Positions 31,855 through 41,395 of a stretch of DNA of 64,000 nt are shown in pieces. Position numbers and translations under genes: made by a program. Origin of the DNA: Gari tellinella (lineage: Eukaryota; Mollusca; Bivalvia; Cardiida; Psammobiidae); contig OV277859.1 of assembly GCA_922989275.2 (NCBI GenBank), positions 87,912,198-87,976,197 of the forward strand. Direction: 5' to 3'. The notes beneath the pieces were generated by a model that worked only from the letters and a program-made list of their open reading frames with translations, searched no databases and had not been told where the DNA came from. Each line of letters begins with the position of its first letter. The stretch's first letter is position 1.

Positions 31855-31943
31855 GATAACCCATATGTATGCAGTAAACCACTCTTATGCAGTCCACTTG
31901 GTGGACTGCATAAGAGTGGTTTACTGCATACATATGAGTTATC
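31855..31943. repeat. Near-perfect lone palindrome, 89 bp
   Basis: Two 43-base arms with loop TTG and one mismatch. The left arm runs from GATAACCCATATGTATGCAG to CTTATGCAGTCCAC. It lies 170 bp from the palindrome at 31614-31686 but is unrelated in sequence. Confidence 0.9.
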
Positions 31944-32364
31944 TAATTACCAAATTTATATACATTGTGTATGTTATAAAATTGAAGGAACATTAGTTAA
32001 AATGTATATTACCATGGTTTCAACTTAATGCCTGTCTTAATCACGTATTCAACTACAATGACAGAGCTGAGGCCCTGGGAAAATATGAAGATTATTGTTT
32101 TGGCTGGCCAATTTATTGATGATGCATATTTTGTCTTAAATGAGAGATGAAGAACACAATCAATGCACGAAGATCATATAGTGAGAGGTTTCTGCATCAC
32201 TTTTGTAATGTAATAAGCAGTAAACTGCAATTAAGCTCTTAAGATCTTACAGAAACCAAATATACAACAAATGTACAACTTTGCAATTTGATGAAAATTT
32301 CCCACCGTTCAGAAGAAGGTTTATTGCAGTCATAATTATCATAACGAACATTGAAACAGGCAGA
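31944..32364. other. Spacer, nothing recognised
   Basis: No repeat or gene signal was recognised. Confidence 0.3.
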
Positions 32365-32980
32365 ATGAGTGTACTGTATACTCTCTATAGAAAGATGTTC
32401 ACTTAATAAAAAATATCAAAAGTTATGCAGTATAAATGTGTCTAAAACGTTCTGCGTAACTTTCGTTCTATTAGCGGACATGTGTGTTCTAAAGACTTTC
32501 CTTGTAACTAATGTTGAATGGCCTCTTAATAAAGGTTTGTCCGTACAGTCACACTTTTATTAAGCGAACACTCAAAGTAAGTTATATTTGTAGTCATTAG
32601 GATATGTGGCAACGTTATGCAGGGCTCCAATAGGAGTTGCAATGTATTAAGCGGTCACATGTCTTGAAATTTCAACATACATCTTTATTTGTTGGTCTCT
32701 GAATAGAATGGTGCCTGTACAGGTATATATATAATATATACAGCCGTGTGAAAACACATCAAACTGCCTCACCATAAGCTATACCAAATAACTAAACCTA
32801 TATTAAACGATCATTTAATAAAGCAGCGCATATTCACCAATGTTCGGCTACTCTTAAATTCAGGAAAAGGGTATTGCAGAAAGCTCCTTTAGGAGCTTTT
32901 TGCATTACCTTTCTCCTGGATTAAACTACTGCCTTAATATATAAGACGCCCAATACGAATATTTAGAGAGGTCTCTTACA
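32365..32980. repeat. Row of degraded J-like sequence with one clear hairpin
   Basis: J-type words (ACTCTCTATAG, CTTAATAAAGG, TTTAGAGAGGTCTCTTACA) recur in poor condition. At 32865-32927 a hairpin contains GAAAGCTCCTTTAGGAGCTT, the same loop as in the J copy at 24549-24809. Confidence 0.4.
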
Positions 32981-33243
32981 CCAATTCTTCCATTCTCAAT
33001 AAACGAGCCTTTCAGTTTTCAAAAGTCAGCCTTTTGAAACATTGTTGTAAATGACTTGAACGAGATCGTAAATTTTATCTTTATACGACAGTTTTATTCC
33101 GGGGGTGATTGTAAAAATCTGACACCCACTTTACAAGAAAGATAACAAGTGCGGTGGAAAAGTTACTTTATATCTTTTAAAATACGTGCTCGTTAGTGTA
33201 GTAAAGTCCGCATGAGGAGCAAGGCTAGTATATACAGACATTT

Positions 33244-33478
33244 GAGTCGTGCCATGACAAACCCTGCCTTATTATATTGCAAACAGTGTAGATCAAGACC
33301 AGCCGCCGCGTCACAGACGCGGCGGCTGGTCTTGATCTACACTGTTTGACACATGCAGGCATCTAAAGTACAGTGATTGGCAGTGTGGACCAAACACAGA
33401 TACAGAGCCTGGGATGACAACGTTCTTGGTCTGTACAATGTTGCAATGCAATAAGGCAGATTTTGTCATGGCACGGCT
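33244..33478. mobile_element. Family Q: inverted-repeat element with a perfect 69-bp palindrome
   Basis: The outer ends are GAGTCGTGCCATGACAA and TTGTCATGGCACGGCTC, with GCCTTATTATATTGCAA and TTGCAATGCAATAAGGC further in. At 33280-33348 is a perfect palindrome of two 33-base arms with loop ACA. Its outer arms match the F core (CAAACAGTGTAGATC), while the centre is GACCAGCCGCCGCGTC instead of GATCAGACGCCGCGT. Confidence 0.75.
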
Positions 33479-33487
33479 CATTTCATA

Positions 33488-33725
33488 GTTAACTCATTCT
33501 GCCCCGAGACTTCAAATGGGCAATTCCAGTTTCCAATCAAGTCCGGTCCATTTTAACATATTTAGGTTTAATCTTGCGATATATTACAAAATGGCAAACA
33601 CTCATTTGGGATCTCTCTGATCTGAGTCTTGACTGTTTGCATTGAGCAAGTGTACTCTTTATAGGGAAACTTTTAATTTGATTGAAACTTGGTACAATGT
33701 TGACTTATGAGAATATCTAGTGATG
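33488..33725 (+). mobile_element. MITE family N
   Basis: TTAACTCATTCTGCCCCGAG at the left and ATCTAGTGATG at the right. The reduced core reads GGGATCTCTCTGATCTGAGT then CTTGACTGTTTGC. Confidence 0.6.
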
Positions 33726-34046
33726 GAAAAGGTCAAACAATATATAGGCCATTGTTACTAAAAATAAGACTTTGAGGAACACGTGCGTATGTTATGTTGA
33801 TGATTACAATGAAATGATGTTTTTGAATGCAAGATGACTTCTTGGTCAAATATCAAGCGCAAGGTTGCGATTCATCAACCTTTTTTTTTATATAACAATT
33901 CAGATAGCAACAGGGGACGTTTGCTATAGGATCTGGAAACCAAACCATTGCGCTAAATATATATTCTTTTAGTTACCCTGGTTGACAATTTGACCCCAAA
34001 GGTAAACAATACTAGATATTCTCATTAGCTAACATTATTCCAATGT
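33726..34046. other. Spacer, nothing recognised
   Basis: No repeat or gene signal was recognised. Confidence 0.3.
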
Positions 34047-34114
34047 CAATCTGATCAGGATCCAAACTGTTTGCAAACGCGCTTTAAACGCCATTGAGAG
34101 TGAAAGGGCTAAAT
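34047..34114 (-). mobile_element. MITE family B, left-end fragment
   Basis: Right core arm ATCTGATCAGGATCCAAACT, then AAACGCGCTTTAAACGCC and ATTGAGAGTGAAAGGGCTAA. Confidence 0.7.
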
Positions 34115-34469
34115 TGACTTGGACGAACTTTTCAAGACCCAGATCAGATGCCGAAAATATAAGTGACACGAAAAGTTAGTATTCGAACATTTCGCAGACG
34201 ATACTTCTGAACATACGTTAATATATCAGCCTAATAGGTGATTAAAATAGCGCGTTTTATTACGTGATTACACGCAGTCAAGCGACTGATTTGAGCGACA
34301 ATAACAACTGACCAACAATGTACACCATTGAGAAAAACGAAATTGATAGCACTCGCGTGACACGAGCATACTTTATAAAATATGTTGTGGTTTGTGTATC
34401 ATGTCAGAAAACTCTATCCCGCTGAAACATAGCATCTGCTAAATAATTCTTCCCGGATATTGCCATTTC
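34115..34469. other. Spacer with one B/K-type box
   Basis: CGAACATTTCGCAGACGATA at about 34182 suggests an eroded K element. Nothing else was recognised. Confidence 0.3.
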
Positions 34470-34640
34470 AAATTCAGCCTAAAAAGTCTTTCAACACCTG
34501 ACATATTAACAACTTTGTCAATGTCAAACAGTTTAAATCCAGTTCAGACGCCGAGTTACTCGGCGTCTGATCTGGATTCAAACTGTTTGTAAATATTATT
34601 CTTGTCGTGCTAAGCATGCTCAAGGCTAATGAGGAGCCAT
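34470..34640 (+). mobile_element. MITE family K, core-bearing copy with unclear ends
   Basis: GTTTAAATCCAGTTCAGACG and CTGATCTGGATTCAAACTG pair around GCCGAGTTACTCGGC. Confidence 0.5.
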
Positions 34641-34747
34641 CCTTAGTGAATGAAACTTCAAGCAGGTGTGGAATTGTAGGATAGTGTTCTGATAGAAGTA
34701 AACGAGCTTCTTCTCAATTTGCTCACTACCGTTGGCCTATAATACTA

Positions 34748-35114
34748 TACAGCGCTCCCTCTCTACAACGACACCCAAACGGGAGACACAGATTAAGTGT
34801 GTTGTTCGGGGGAAGTCGTTATAGTGCGGGAAATTAAGACTTGTCTTACATTTGCAAACAACTTGAATCCAGAACAGACGCCGCTTAATTAACGCGGCGT
34901 CTGATCTTGATTCAAGCTGTTTGTCACTCGTCATTATATTTATCCTATTAAAATGTCCACTTTTATGTAACTTTATAATCACACAAAGGTAAACAATTTT
35001 AAGCAGCAGTAAAATCGTAAGCCATAAATGCCCTGTAGGAAAATCAATGCAGCAAGGGTCGTTGTAAGGAGGGTGTCGTTGTTTGGAGGGCTGTTGTAGG
35101 GAGGGAATACTGTA
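34748..35114 (-). mobile_element. MITE family D, complete copy
   Basis: TACAGCGCTCCCTCTCTACA to GTAGGGAGGGAATACTGTA. The core is CTTGAATCCAGAACAGACGC with mirror GATCTTGATTCAAGCTG and a GCTTAATTAACGC centre. AATTTTAAGCAGCAG is a damaged form of the AGCAGACGAC box. Confidence 0.82.
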
Positions 35115-35126
35115 CATGTATGCATT

Positions 35127-35311
35127 TAAGACATTATTCTTTCACAGTTAACGCGTTTGTGCGAAAAAGGGTATTTCCAATGGAAACAATTAGGAGCCAG
35201 ATCAGACGCCGGGTAACCCAGCGTCTGATCAGGTTCCAAACTAATTGCCAACTTTACTGTCAGCCTGCTTTCAGTAATTACCTGCCATAAGAATGACAAA
35301 GTTATAAATTA
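35127..35311 (+). mobile_element. MITE family A left part fused to an E fragment
   Basis: ATTCTTTCACAGTTAACGCG and core GGAGCCAGATCAGACGCCGG with mirror, outer arm CAATTAGG matched by CTAATTG. At 35253 it changes to E sequence (ACTTTACTGTCAGCCTGCTT). Confidence 0.6.
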
Positions 35312-35577
35312 TTAAACTCATTCACCTGTGAAACTTCAAATAAACAAGTTCAGTTTTCAAGTCTAGTCCAATTTTTACTAAACATGACTGGGTCTTTTAC
35401 TAAACATGACTTGGTGTTTTACTATTGTTAAACATGACAAGGTATTTTACAGTATATTGCAGCATGACAAACAGTTCATACTCTGATCTGGGTCTACACT
35501 GTTTGCATATAGGACAATGTTACTACTCTATACATAGACGCTATACTCGCTGCTACATGTAGGTTTCAATGAGTTAA
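35312..35577 (+). mobile_element. MITE family N with a small tandem repeat
   Basis: TTAAACTCATTCACCTGTGA to GGTTTCAATGAGTTAA. TAAACATGACTGGGTCTTTT-type units occur three times at about 35377-35455. Core remnant CATACTCTGATCTGGGTCTA. Confidence 0.7.
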
Positions 35578-35606
35578 AACAGTTTTGACTGCAGTGTGTT
35601 TACACG

Positions 35607-35830
35607 TTAACCCCTTTACTGCCATGACGTCATCAATTTTAAAATTAATAATTGTCGTCTGCTGTTATTTCTCAAATTTGAATTTTCGGATTTTTTGAAT
35701 TACGAATGTTGAAATGAGTGTCAAACAGAAGATCCTGATCAGACGCCGCGTTACGTGGCGTCTTATCAGGATCCAACTTGTTGAAAATAGCCATTGTAGC
35801 CTACTCAGGGTAAGGCAGTGAGAGGACTAA
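35607..35830 (-). mobile_element. MITE family C, near-complete copy
   Basis: TTAACCCCTTTACTGCCATG and ATGACGTCATCAATTT at one end, GGGTAAGGCAGTGAGAGG at the other. Core AAGATCCTGATCAGACGCCG and mirror. Confidence 0.8.
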
Positions 35831-36184
35831 GCGTTGAGATTGCCCAAAGTCAAACACTTATTCATGACATTAAAATTTAAAAAGGCGCAGTAATTTAATT
35901 AACTAGTCTGCCAAGCCTACTAAATTTTATTACCCGCTATTAGCGAAATTATCATAATGAATGTGAGATTTAAATTCCGCAAAACCCACAAAACATACAT
36001 TTTATGAGAAACTTAACTTTGCCATGTACGGTCTGTAAGATTCAAATAGCAAATATACCACACATGACGGACATAAGGGTTTCAACATCAAATCAGCATC
36101 CATGTAGATTTTTAATTTATCCCTTACAATAAAACTTATGATGATAAAAGGCTTCTATTTATAACATATACTTCTATGTATATG
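35831..36184. other. Spacer, nothing recognised
   Basis: No repeat or gene signal was recognised. Confidence 0.3.
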
Positions 36185-36345
36185 TTATTATTTGTCGACA
36201 AACGCGTTTAAATTGAAAGATCTGGTAAACTTTTAAAAGAGCTTGAAGCCTGGTCAGATGCCGAGGAACTCGACGTCTGTCCAGGCGTAAAGCTGTTAGC
36301 AACTCAGATTAAATTTAATAAAATGAAATAAAAATTAAAGTGAAA
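36185..36345 (+). mobile_element. MITE family A, eroded copy
   Basis: GACAAACGCGTTTAAATTG, then core GAAGCCTGGTCAGATGCCGA and CTCGACGTCTGTCCAGGC. Confidence 0.45.
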
Positions 36346-36409
36346 TGCGTCTTGAGGTTTTAGATCGCAAACCATGTTATAAATTTTAATAGGTAAAGAT
36401 GAATGGTCT

Positions 36410-36788
36410 TACAGTGTTTCCTCCCTACAATGACCCTCCCAACAACGACTCCCTCCTTACAACTTCCCTTGCCGCTGTTCCCTAAACAGGACAATTATGT
36501 CTAACGCCTTTACTGCTGCAATATCGTCTGCTTACAATTGTAAGGGTCGGTGTTTTTCTCAAAGTTACATATAAGTGGAGATTTTGATAAAATAAATATA
36601 ATGACGAGTGACAAACAGCTTGAATCCAGATCAGACGCCGCGTTATGTGGCGACTGATCTGGATTCAAGCTGTTTGCAAATGTAAGCCAAGTCTTAACTT
36701 TCCCTCTCTATAAAGACTCCCTCCGAACAACACACACAATCTGTGTCTCCCATTGCATGGGTGTCGTTGTAGAGAGGTGGCGCTGTGC
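36410..36788 (+). mobile_element. MITE family D, complete copy
   Basis: TACAGTGTTTCCTCCCTACA to GTAGAGAGGTGGCGCTGTGC. The intact core CTTGAATCCAGATCAGACGC is followed by GCGTTATGTGGCGAC and a mirror arm. ATCGTCTGCTTACAATTG is the inverse AGCAGACGAT box. Confidence 0.82.
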
Positions 36789-36809
36789 AATAATGACTGA
36801 TTTACTTGA

Positions 36810-36905
36810 CCAGCCTGTGTACACTGTTGTTTGCAAACAGTGTAGATCTTGATCAGTCACAGAGTAGCATGCTATCTGATCATTGCCCTGATTGTTTGAC
36901 ACTTC
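36810..36905. repeat. F-like core fragment
   Basis: GCAAACAGTGTAGATCTTGA and GATTGTTTGACAC flank an eroded centre. Confidence 0.45.
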
Positions 36906-36908
36906 TTT

Positions 36909-37250
36909 TACCCTTCACTCCATAGCCTGCTTCCAGTATTGTAGATAAGTAACCACTTAACCCTTTAACTCTCAATGACGTTTTAAAACGCGTTTGCAAA
37001 CAGTTTGGGTCCTGATTAGACGCCGCGTAACGCGGCGTCTGATCAGGACCAAAACTGTTTGACACCCTTATCGATATCTATTTAGCAATACACCTTTAAA
37101 TCTAACTTTGAAACGCGTCTTGCAGACAACAATAATGAAGCAGACGACAATAAAACGGTGAAGGGGTACAACTATCCCGAATAATTTGATCATGAAAGGG
37201 CTAAAGCAGGTTTAAAGTACATGTAAAGCAGAATACGCCTTAATTCTAGG
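36909..37250 (+). mobile_element. MITE family E fragment split by a nested B
   Basis: ACCCTTCACTCCATAGCCTG and GTAACCACTTAA lie left of the insertion. AGCAGGTTTAAAGT and AAAGCAGAATACGCC lie right of it. Joined, they rebuild E across the TTAA of its CTTAAAGCAGG word. Confidence 0.75.
36957..37204 (+). mobile_element. MITE family B, complete copy nested in E
   Basis: B is about 230-250 bp. Here it runs from TTAACCCTTTAACTCTCAAT to GATCATGAAAGGGCTAA; TTAA with CTAA is a target duplication with one change. The core is TTGGGTCCTGATTAGACGCC, centre GCGTAACGC, mirror arm. Then come CTAACTTTGAAACGCG, GAAGCAGACGACAATAAAAC and GGTGAAGGGGTA, a subterminal match to the end of C. Confidence 0.85.
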
Positions 37251-37255
37251 CATAT

Positions 37256-37308
37256 CAAAGCAGACGACAATTTTGAGGCAAACGATATTTTGTCAGTGAC
37301 GTGGTTAA
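37256..37308 (+). mobile_element. MITE family B or K, right-end fragment
   Basis: CAAAGCAGACGACAATTTTG, then GTGACGTGGTTAA, abutting a C element at the same TTAA. Confidence 0.45.
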
Positions 37309-37516
37309 CCCTTCACTGCCATGACGTCATCAATTTTTAAAACAAATTGTCGTCTGCTTTTATTTCTCAAGTTTAAATTTTAGAAGTTTTTACTAAAGAA
37401 ATAAATAAATGAGTGTCAATCAGTTTGGATCCTGGTCCGTTACGCGGCGTCTGATCAGGATTCGGGCTGTTTAAAAATAACTATTGTATTCAGGGTAAGG
37501 CATTAAGTGGTGTTAG
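37305..37516 (-). mobile_element. MITE family C, left core arm lost
   Basis: TTAACCCTTCACTGCCATGA at one end. GGATCCTGGTCCGTTACGCG shows a deletion of GATCAGACGCC from one arm. Confidence 0.7.
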
Positions 37517-37733
37517 ATTACAAGCATGACATATTAACATTGGCGCTCGTTAGGCCAAATAATTAATGCAGCGTCAAAATTCAGAATATTTGAGGGTGTC
37601 TTTAATTGTAGTAAAGGTGACAAATTTACGATGTTAGTTATATATACTGACAGAAACAAATGGTTTACGATGTTCGCGACAGAAAAAAAGATAATTGTAT
37701 ACATCATAAAATATAATACATGGCATGGATACT

Positions 37734-37929
37734 ACAGTGGAGAAGACGTTGACCTGTCCTGGTTAAACGCAAACGAAACGCAAACGTATTGCAATAAAAT
37801 ATAGGAAATTGAAACTATTGCAACAGTAAAAAGGTTGGACATAAAGTTTTGTTTTGGGAACAGTGGGAAACGTTGTTATAAGGAGGGAATCGTTGTTCGG
37901 AGGGCCGTCGTAGGGAGTGTACACTGTAC
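37734..37929 (-). mobile_element. Fused fragments of families A and D
   Basis: TACAGTGGAGAAGACGTTGA and AAACGCAAACGAAACGC are an A end. From about 37833 the sequence is a D end: AAGGAGGGAATCGTTGTTCG and TAGGGAGTGTACACTGTA. Confidence 0.6.
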
Positions 37930-38130
37930 TCTGTTTCTGCTCAATCGTGAGAAATTGACATGGTTTGGTTTCAGTTAGGTTTGCGATAAAACTAGACAGA
38001 AAAACGTTTTTCCATTTCAAAAGTACCTAGATTTCGAAAATAATTAAGCAAAATGATGCTTCTAAAAGTTAAAAAAGAAGAAGAAAACTAAATACGGGAA
38101 CCCATTTTGTTGAAATCCTTCAGGTACTGA

Positions 38131-38372
38131 TAACAGTGTAGCAGACGTTATTCCGTCCCGTATAAACGGAATTAAACGTAAACACAATACAATAACAGTA
38201 GGAAATGTATAGCTATTGCCAAATAAAATGAACGGTATTTTAAAATCTGGATGACAAACAGTTTGGAGCCTGGTTAAGTGCTGGGGTCTGATCTTACAAA
38301 AGAGTTTGCCATGGGCATAATAGTTTCAGCATCATAATATGAAACGCCTGGAATTGGGAAAAGTCTTCTCTT
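38131..38372 (-). mobile_element. MITE family A, eroded copy
   Basis: CAGACGTTATTCCGTCCCGT, GGAGCCTGGTTAAGTGC and GGAATTGGGAAAAGTCTTC. Confidence 0.5.
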
Positions 38373-38754
38373 ATAAAATGAAGCAACATATCAAGTTGTA
38401 AGAAATAAACCTAAACTTCAAATATCTTTATGCTCTTTAGTTTTTGATTACGCACAATACAGGTGAGTGCCATTTGGATCAACTTCGCTTAAGTTTACTC
38501 TGGCAAAAACTTTTTGACTCTTTATTTACCCTGGATTAAGTGATGCTTGTTCAATATATCATGTCTTGTTGCAACGTCGTCTCATGTTTCTATCGTTGTT
38601 GAAAAGGACAACACGATCATATGTATAGTTATAAAATGGCGGTCGTAATTTTGATAGATAGTATCACTAACGATAAGAAAAGGGTAATGTTCCGTATAGG
38701 AGATTTCTATCACAGTCCAATATTATATTTCACCGAGAGGTGTTTTAATATAAA
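38373..38754. other. Spacer, nothing recognised
   Basis: No repeat or gene signal was recognised. Confidence 0.3.
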
Positions 38755-38826
38755 CAGTGCTACATGTACCTTCCAAACAACGATTCTCTCCTTACAACAA
38801 TCACGGTCGCTGTTTACTCATCAGAC
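38755..38826 (+). mobile_element. MITE family D, left-end fragment
   Basis: ACCTTCCAAACAACGATTCT and CTCCTTACAACAATCACGG. Confidence 0.5.
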
Positions 38827-39190
38827 AAACAATGCCTTGCAAACACTTTGCATCCTGAGTCCATGCTTATAAAGCATTTGAGTTGAGTCTTCAATCATTC
38901 TCATGCATTTGATTGGTCAGATTTGAGCCTAGGCTCAAATCTGACCAATCAAATGCTTGAGAACCAACTCAGACTCAACTCAAGCGCTTTATAAGCACTG
39001 GGCCTGACCAGACGCAATATAACGAGGCGTCGTATCAGGATCCAACCTATGACACTTCTTTCGATATTTCTTTTGTCAAAGTCCTTTATCAGACTTGAAA
39101 ATATATTGCAGAGGACATTAACAATGCAGATGATATTTTGGCGGTGACAGGAATAAAGCAGACGATAAACCTTGCAGTGAAAATGTTAAA
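38827..39190 (+). mobile_element. B-like MITE with an S palindrome inserted in its core
   Basis: The left arm ACTTTGCATCCTGAG stops at 38860. The right part (CTGACCAGACGCAATATAAC, GCGTCGTATCAGGATCCAAC, TCAGTGAAAATGTTAA-type end) resumes after the S palindrome. Confidence 0.5.
38865..38996. repeat. Family S long palindrome, 132 bp
   Basis: GCTTATAAAGCATTTGAGTT to AACTCAAGCGCTTTATAAGC. The two arms of about 65 bases meet at GAGCCTAGGCTC with no loop and few mismatches, so this is the best preserved S copy in the window. Confidence 0.85.
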
Positions 39191-39259
39191 TCAGTGAAGG
39201 GTAAAGTCATCTTATTCGTCTTACAGCACCAATATGTTACAACGAAGCAACTCGCGTCC

Positions 39260-39450
39260 GTACAGTGGAGACAATGCTATTCTTTCCCAATAAACGCAAG
39301 CGAAACGCAAACGAATTGCAATGAAATGTGGAAAATCACAACTTTTTGACAGTTCTGGCGATTATTATAATCCGAGTGGTAGACAGTCGCAATGGACATA
39401 GTTTAGCGTAAACGCGTTTTTGGGGAAATGATAACATCTTCTCCAATGTG
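39260..39450 (-). mobile_element. MITE family A with core deleted
   Basis: TACAGTGGAGACAATGCTAT and CATCTTCTCCAATG ends. The core is missing between GTGGTAGACAGT and CGCAATGGACAT. Confidence 0.65.
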
Positions 39451-39534
39451 TTATACTGCGGACAGAAAACTGTTTTTGATACTTTCTGCATCTATTTTCG
39501 TACTTCATAAATCTGTCCTACCATTTCCCAATAA

Positions 39535-39585
39535 AACCTCGAGTACGTAGGCTAGTTTGAAGGCCACTGAAGTGAGGTTTTAACT
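39535..39585. mobile_element. MITE family J fragment
   Basis: AATAAAACCTCGAGTACGTA and GTGAGGTTTTAACTGTA. Confidence 0.4.
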
Positions 39586-39718
39586 GTACCCCACTACATG
39601 TCTGAGTTCATTTACCCAGAACCCTGCTGTGTGATATGGACATACTACTATTGTTATCTTCATCTAAAAGCACATTCCACGATGACAAACGTGTGGTCCA
39701 TTGTCGCAATGTCTGCCT

Positions 39719-39940
39719 CATACAGTGGAAAAGATGGCATTCTTTTTCGTTTAACCTTTTCATGATCGAATTTATCGTAAGGGTTTTTACCCCATCATCG
39801 CCATATTGTCGTCTGCTTCAAAATTGTTGTCTGCAATATCGCATTGAAACATGAGGTTGATTTTTAAAAGCGTCTGATCTAGCTCCAAACTGTCATGGAC
39901 ATATTAAAGCATAAATACGTTGCTAGTGGAAAGAATGACG
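39719..39940 (-). mobile_element. MITE family A remnant with B inserted
   Basis: TACAGTGGAAAAGATGGCAT and TTCGTTTAA are A. From 39750, TTAACCTTTTCATGATCGAA and GTCGTCTGCTTCAAAATTG are B in reverse. A words (GTCTGATCTAGCTCCAAACT, AAATACGTTGCTAGTGG) return near 39868. Confidence 0.6.
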
Positions 39941-40156
39941 GCTATTGGTAGATGTACATGTAGCTTCATAGTATACCATGTACAGTTTTGTATCCAATAC
40001 AACTTGTATTCAATGGTATCTTAAAACATAATGTGCATGCATGTACGATAATCTTCAAAACAAATGACATTTAATGATCAAACTCAACAAATGTCCTACA
40101 TGGTTAGGGTAGGGAACGAACATTCTCGTAAGTATTAAACAGTTTTACACTGTTGA

Positions 40157-40410
40157 CAGGGCTGCCATAAGTTGACATGAAATATCCTAAGATTTCCAAA
40201 TTTGCATTTTGCAAGTGCGATTTTACGAATCGTATCTTTACCCCATAGCCTGTTTCTAGTTTTGTTGACATGCGACTACTTAAAGCAGGCTGTAAGTAAA
40301 GCAGAATGCGCCTGATGCGCATTCTGCTTTACTTTCAGTCTGCTTTAAGCTACTATAACCTGGAAAAAAATCCGAAGATTTAGGAAAAATCCGGAGAAAT
40401 GGCAGCCCTG
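40157..40410 (-). mobile_element. Family I element containing E left half and palindrome
   Basis: Exact 12-bp ends CAGGGCTGCCAT and ATGGCAGCCCTG. TGTTGA and TGTTTA flank it as an imperfect 6-bp duplication. Inside are CTTTACCCCATAGCCTGTTT and the complete E palindrome, so an E left terminus lies inside a different element. Confidence 0.85.
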
Positions 40411-40750
40411 TGTTTACAGTGAAACACATCAGATTCTCTATGACATGACTCATATATATTACTGCACTCGCTTGTTTGTTTTGCAATTCTTCTATTGAGT
40501 ACTTTTTGAACTTGAGTGTTACTCGGTTCAGGTTTTTGTATACATTGTGTTCGCATTGTATGAAACAAAGTTTGTTCTGAGCCTTTGAACTTATTCTAAC
40601 ATGTTTGCCAAAGTCAGCGCAAGTATCAATCGACCATATAATTGATTGTAACTAACTCTCCAAAAAAAAACCCAAAACATACTGTAAACCTTAAATAGCA
40701 ATTTCTTGATATCTTTGTCATGGCATTTGAAAACAGTGAAACTTAGCATG
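40411..40750. other. Spacer, nothing recognised
   Basis: No repeat or gene signal was recognised. Confidence 0.3.
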
Positions 40751-41000
40751 TACAGTGGAGAATCTGTTATTCTTTCCCAATAAACGCGTTTACGCTAAAA
40801 CTATTATTTACAATACAAACAGTTTGGAGCCAGATCAGACGCCGGGTAACCCGGCGTCTGATCAGGCTCCAAACTGTTTGCCACCAAGATAAACATGAAT
40901 TATCAGAATTGTCTAAAAGTTGTTATTTTCTACGTTTTAGTGTTTTGCGTTTGCGTACGTTTGCGTTTAAACGGGAAAGAATAACAGATTCTCCACTGTA
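40751..41000 (+). mobile_element. MITE family A, full-length copy
   Basis: 250 bp with the perfect 28-bp terminal inverted repeat (TACAGTGGAGAATCTG through TTCTTTCCC). The core is intact. Differs from 12479-12728 at only a few sites (TTTACAATAC for TTTGCAGTGC). Confidence 0.92.
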
Positions 41001-41004
41001 TACT

Positions 41005-41085
41005 AAGTGTCAAACAGATTGGACCCTAATGAGACGCCAAGTAACTCGGCGTCTCATTAGGTTCCAGTCTGTTTGATACTGAGAA
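41005..41085. repeat. Isolated shared-type palindrome, M-like variant
   Basis: CAAACAGATTGGACCCTAAT, then GAGACGCCAAGTAACTCGGC and the mirror GTCTCATTAGGTTCCAGTCT. ATGAGACG is matched by CGTCTCAT in the other arm. Family ends are not clear. Confidence 0.65.
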
Positions 41086-41224
41086 CCTGTGTTGAAAGAA
41101 AGGGCGGAATACTGTTATCTAAGATATTTACTCAGAATGACAAAGAGAAAGCTGCTTATTGTTCTTTAGGTTAAAATCAACTTTTCAATTCATTCATCCT
41201 GCTACTGTCAATCGCGACATGACT

Positions 41225-41395
41225 AGTATATAGAATAAGTATTGATCCAAATCAGACACCGAATAACTCGGCGTCTGGCCTGGAATCAAACTGTATGACA
41301 ATTTAAAAATATTCAGAAATCAACTTGCCAAACAGTACAGAAGACATTTTCAAAGCAGGTGATGTTACGTCAGAATAGAAGAAAGGTTGAAGGAA
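41225..41395 (+). mobile_element. K-like MITE with eroded core
   Basis: TTGATCCAAATCAGACACCG against GGCGTCTGGCCTGGAATCAA, then AAAGCAGGTGATGTTACG. Confidence 0.5.

Noticed and set aside
34737..35117. 126-codon minus-strand frame
   Set aside because: It coincides with a complete D element from end to end and has no domain.
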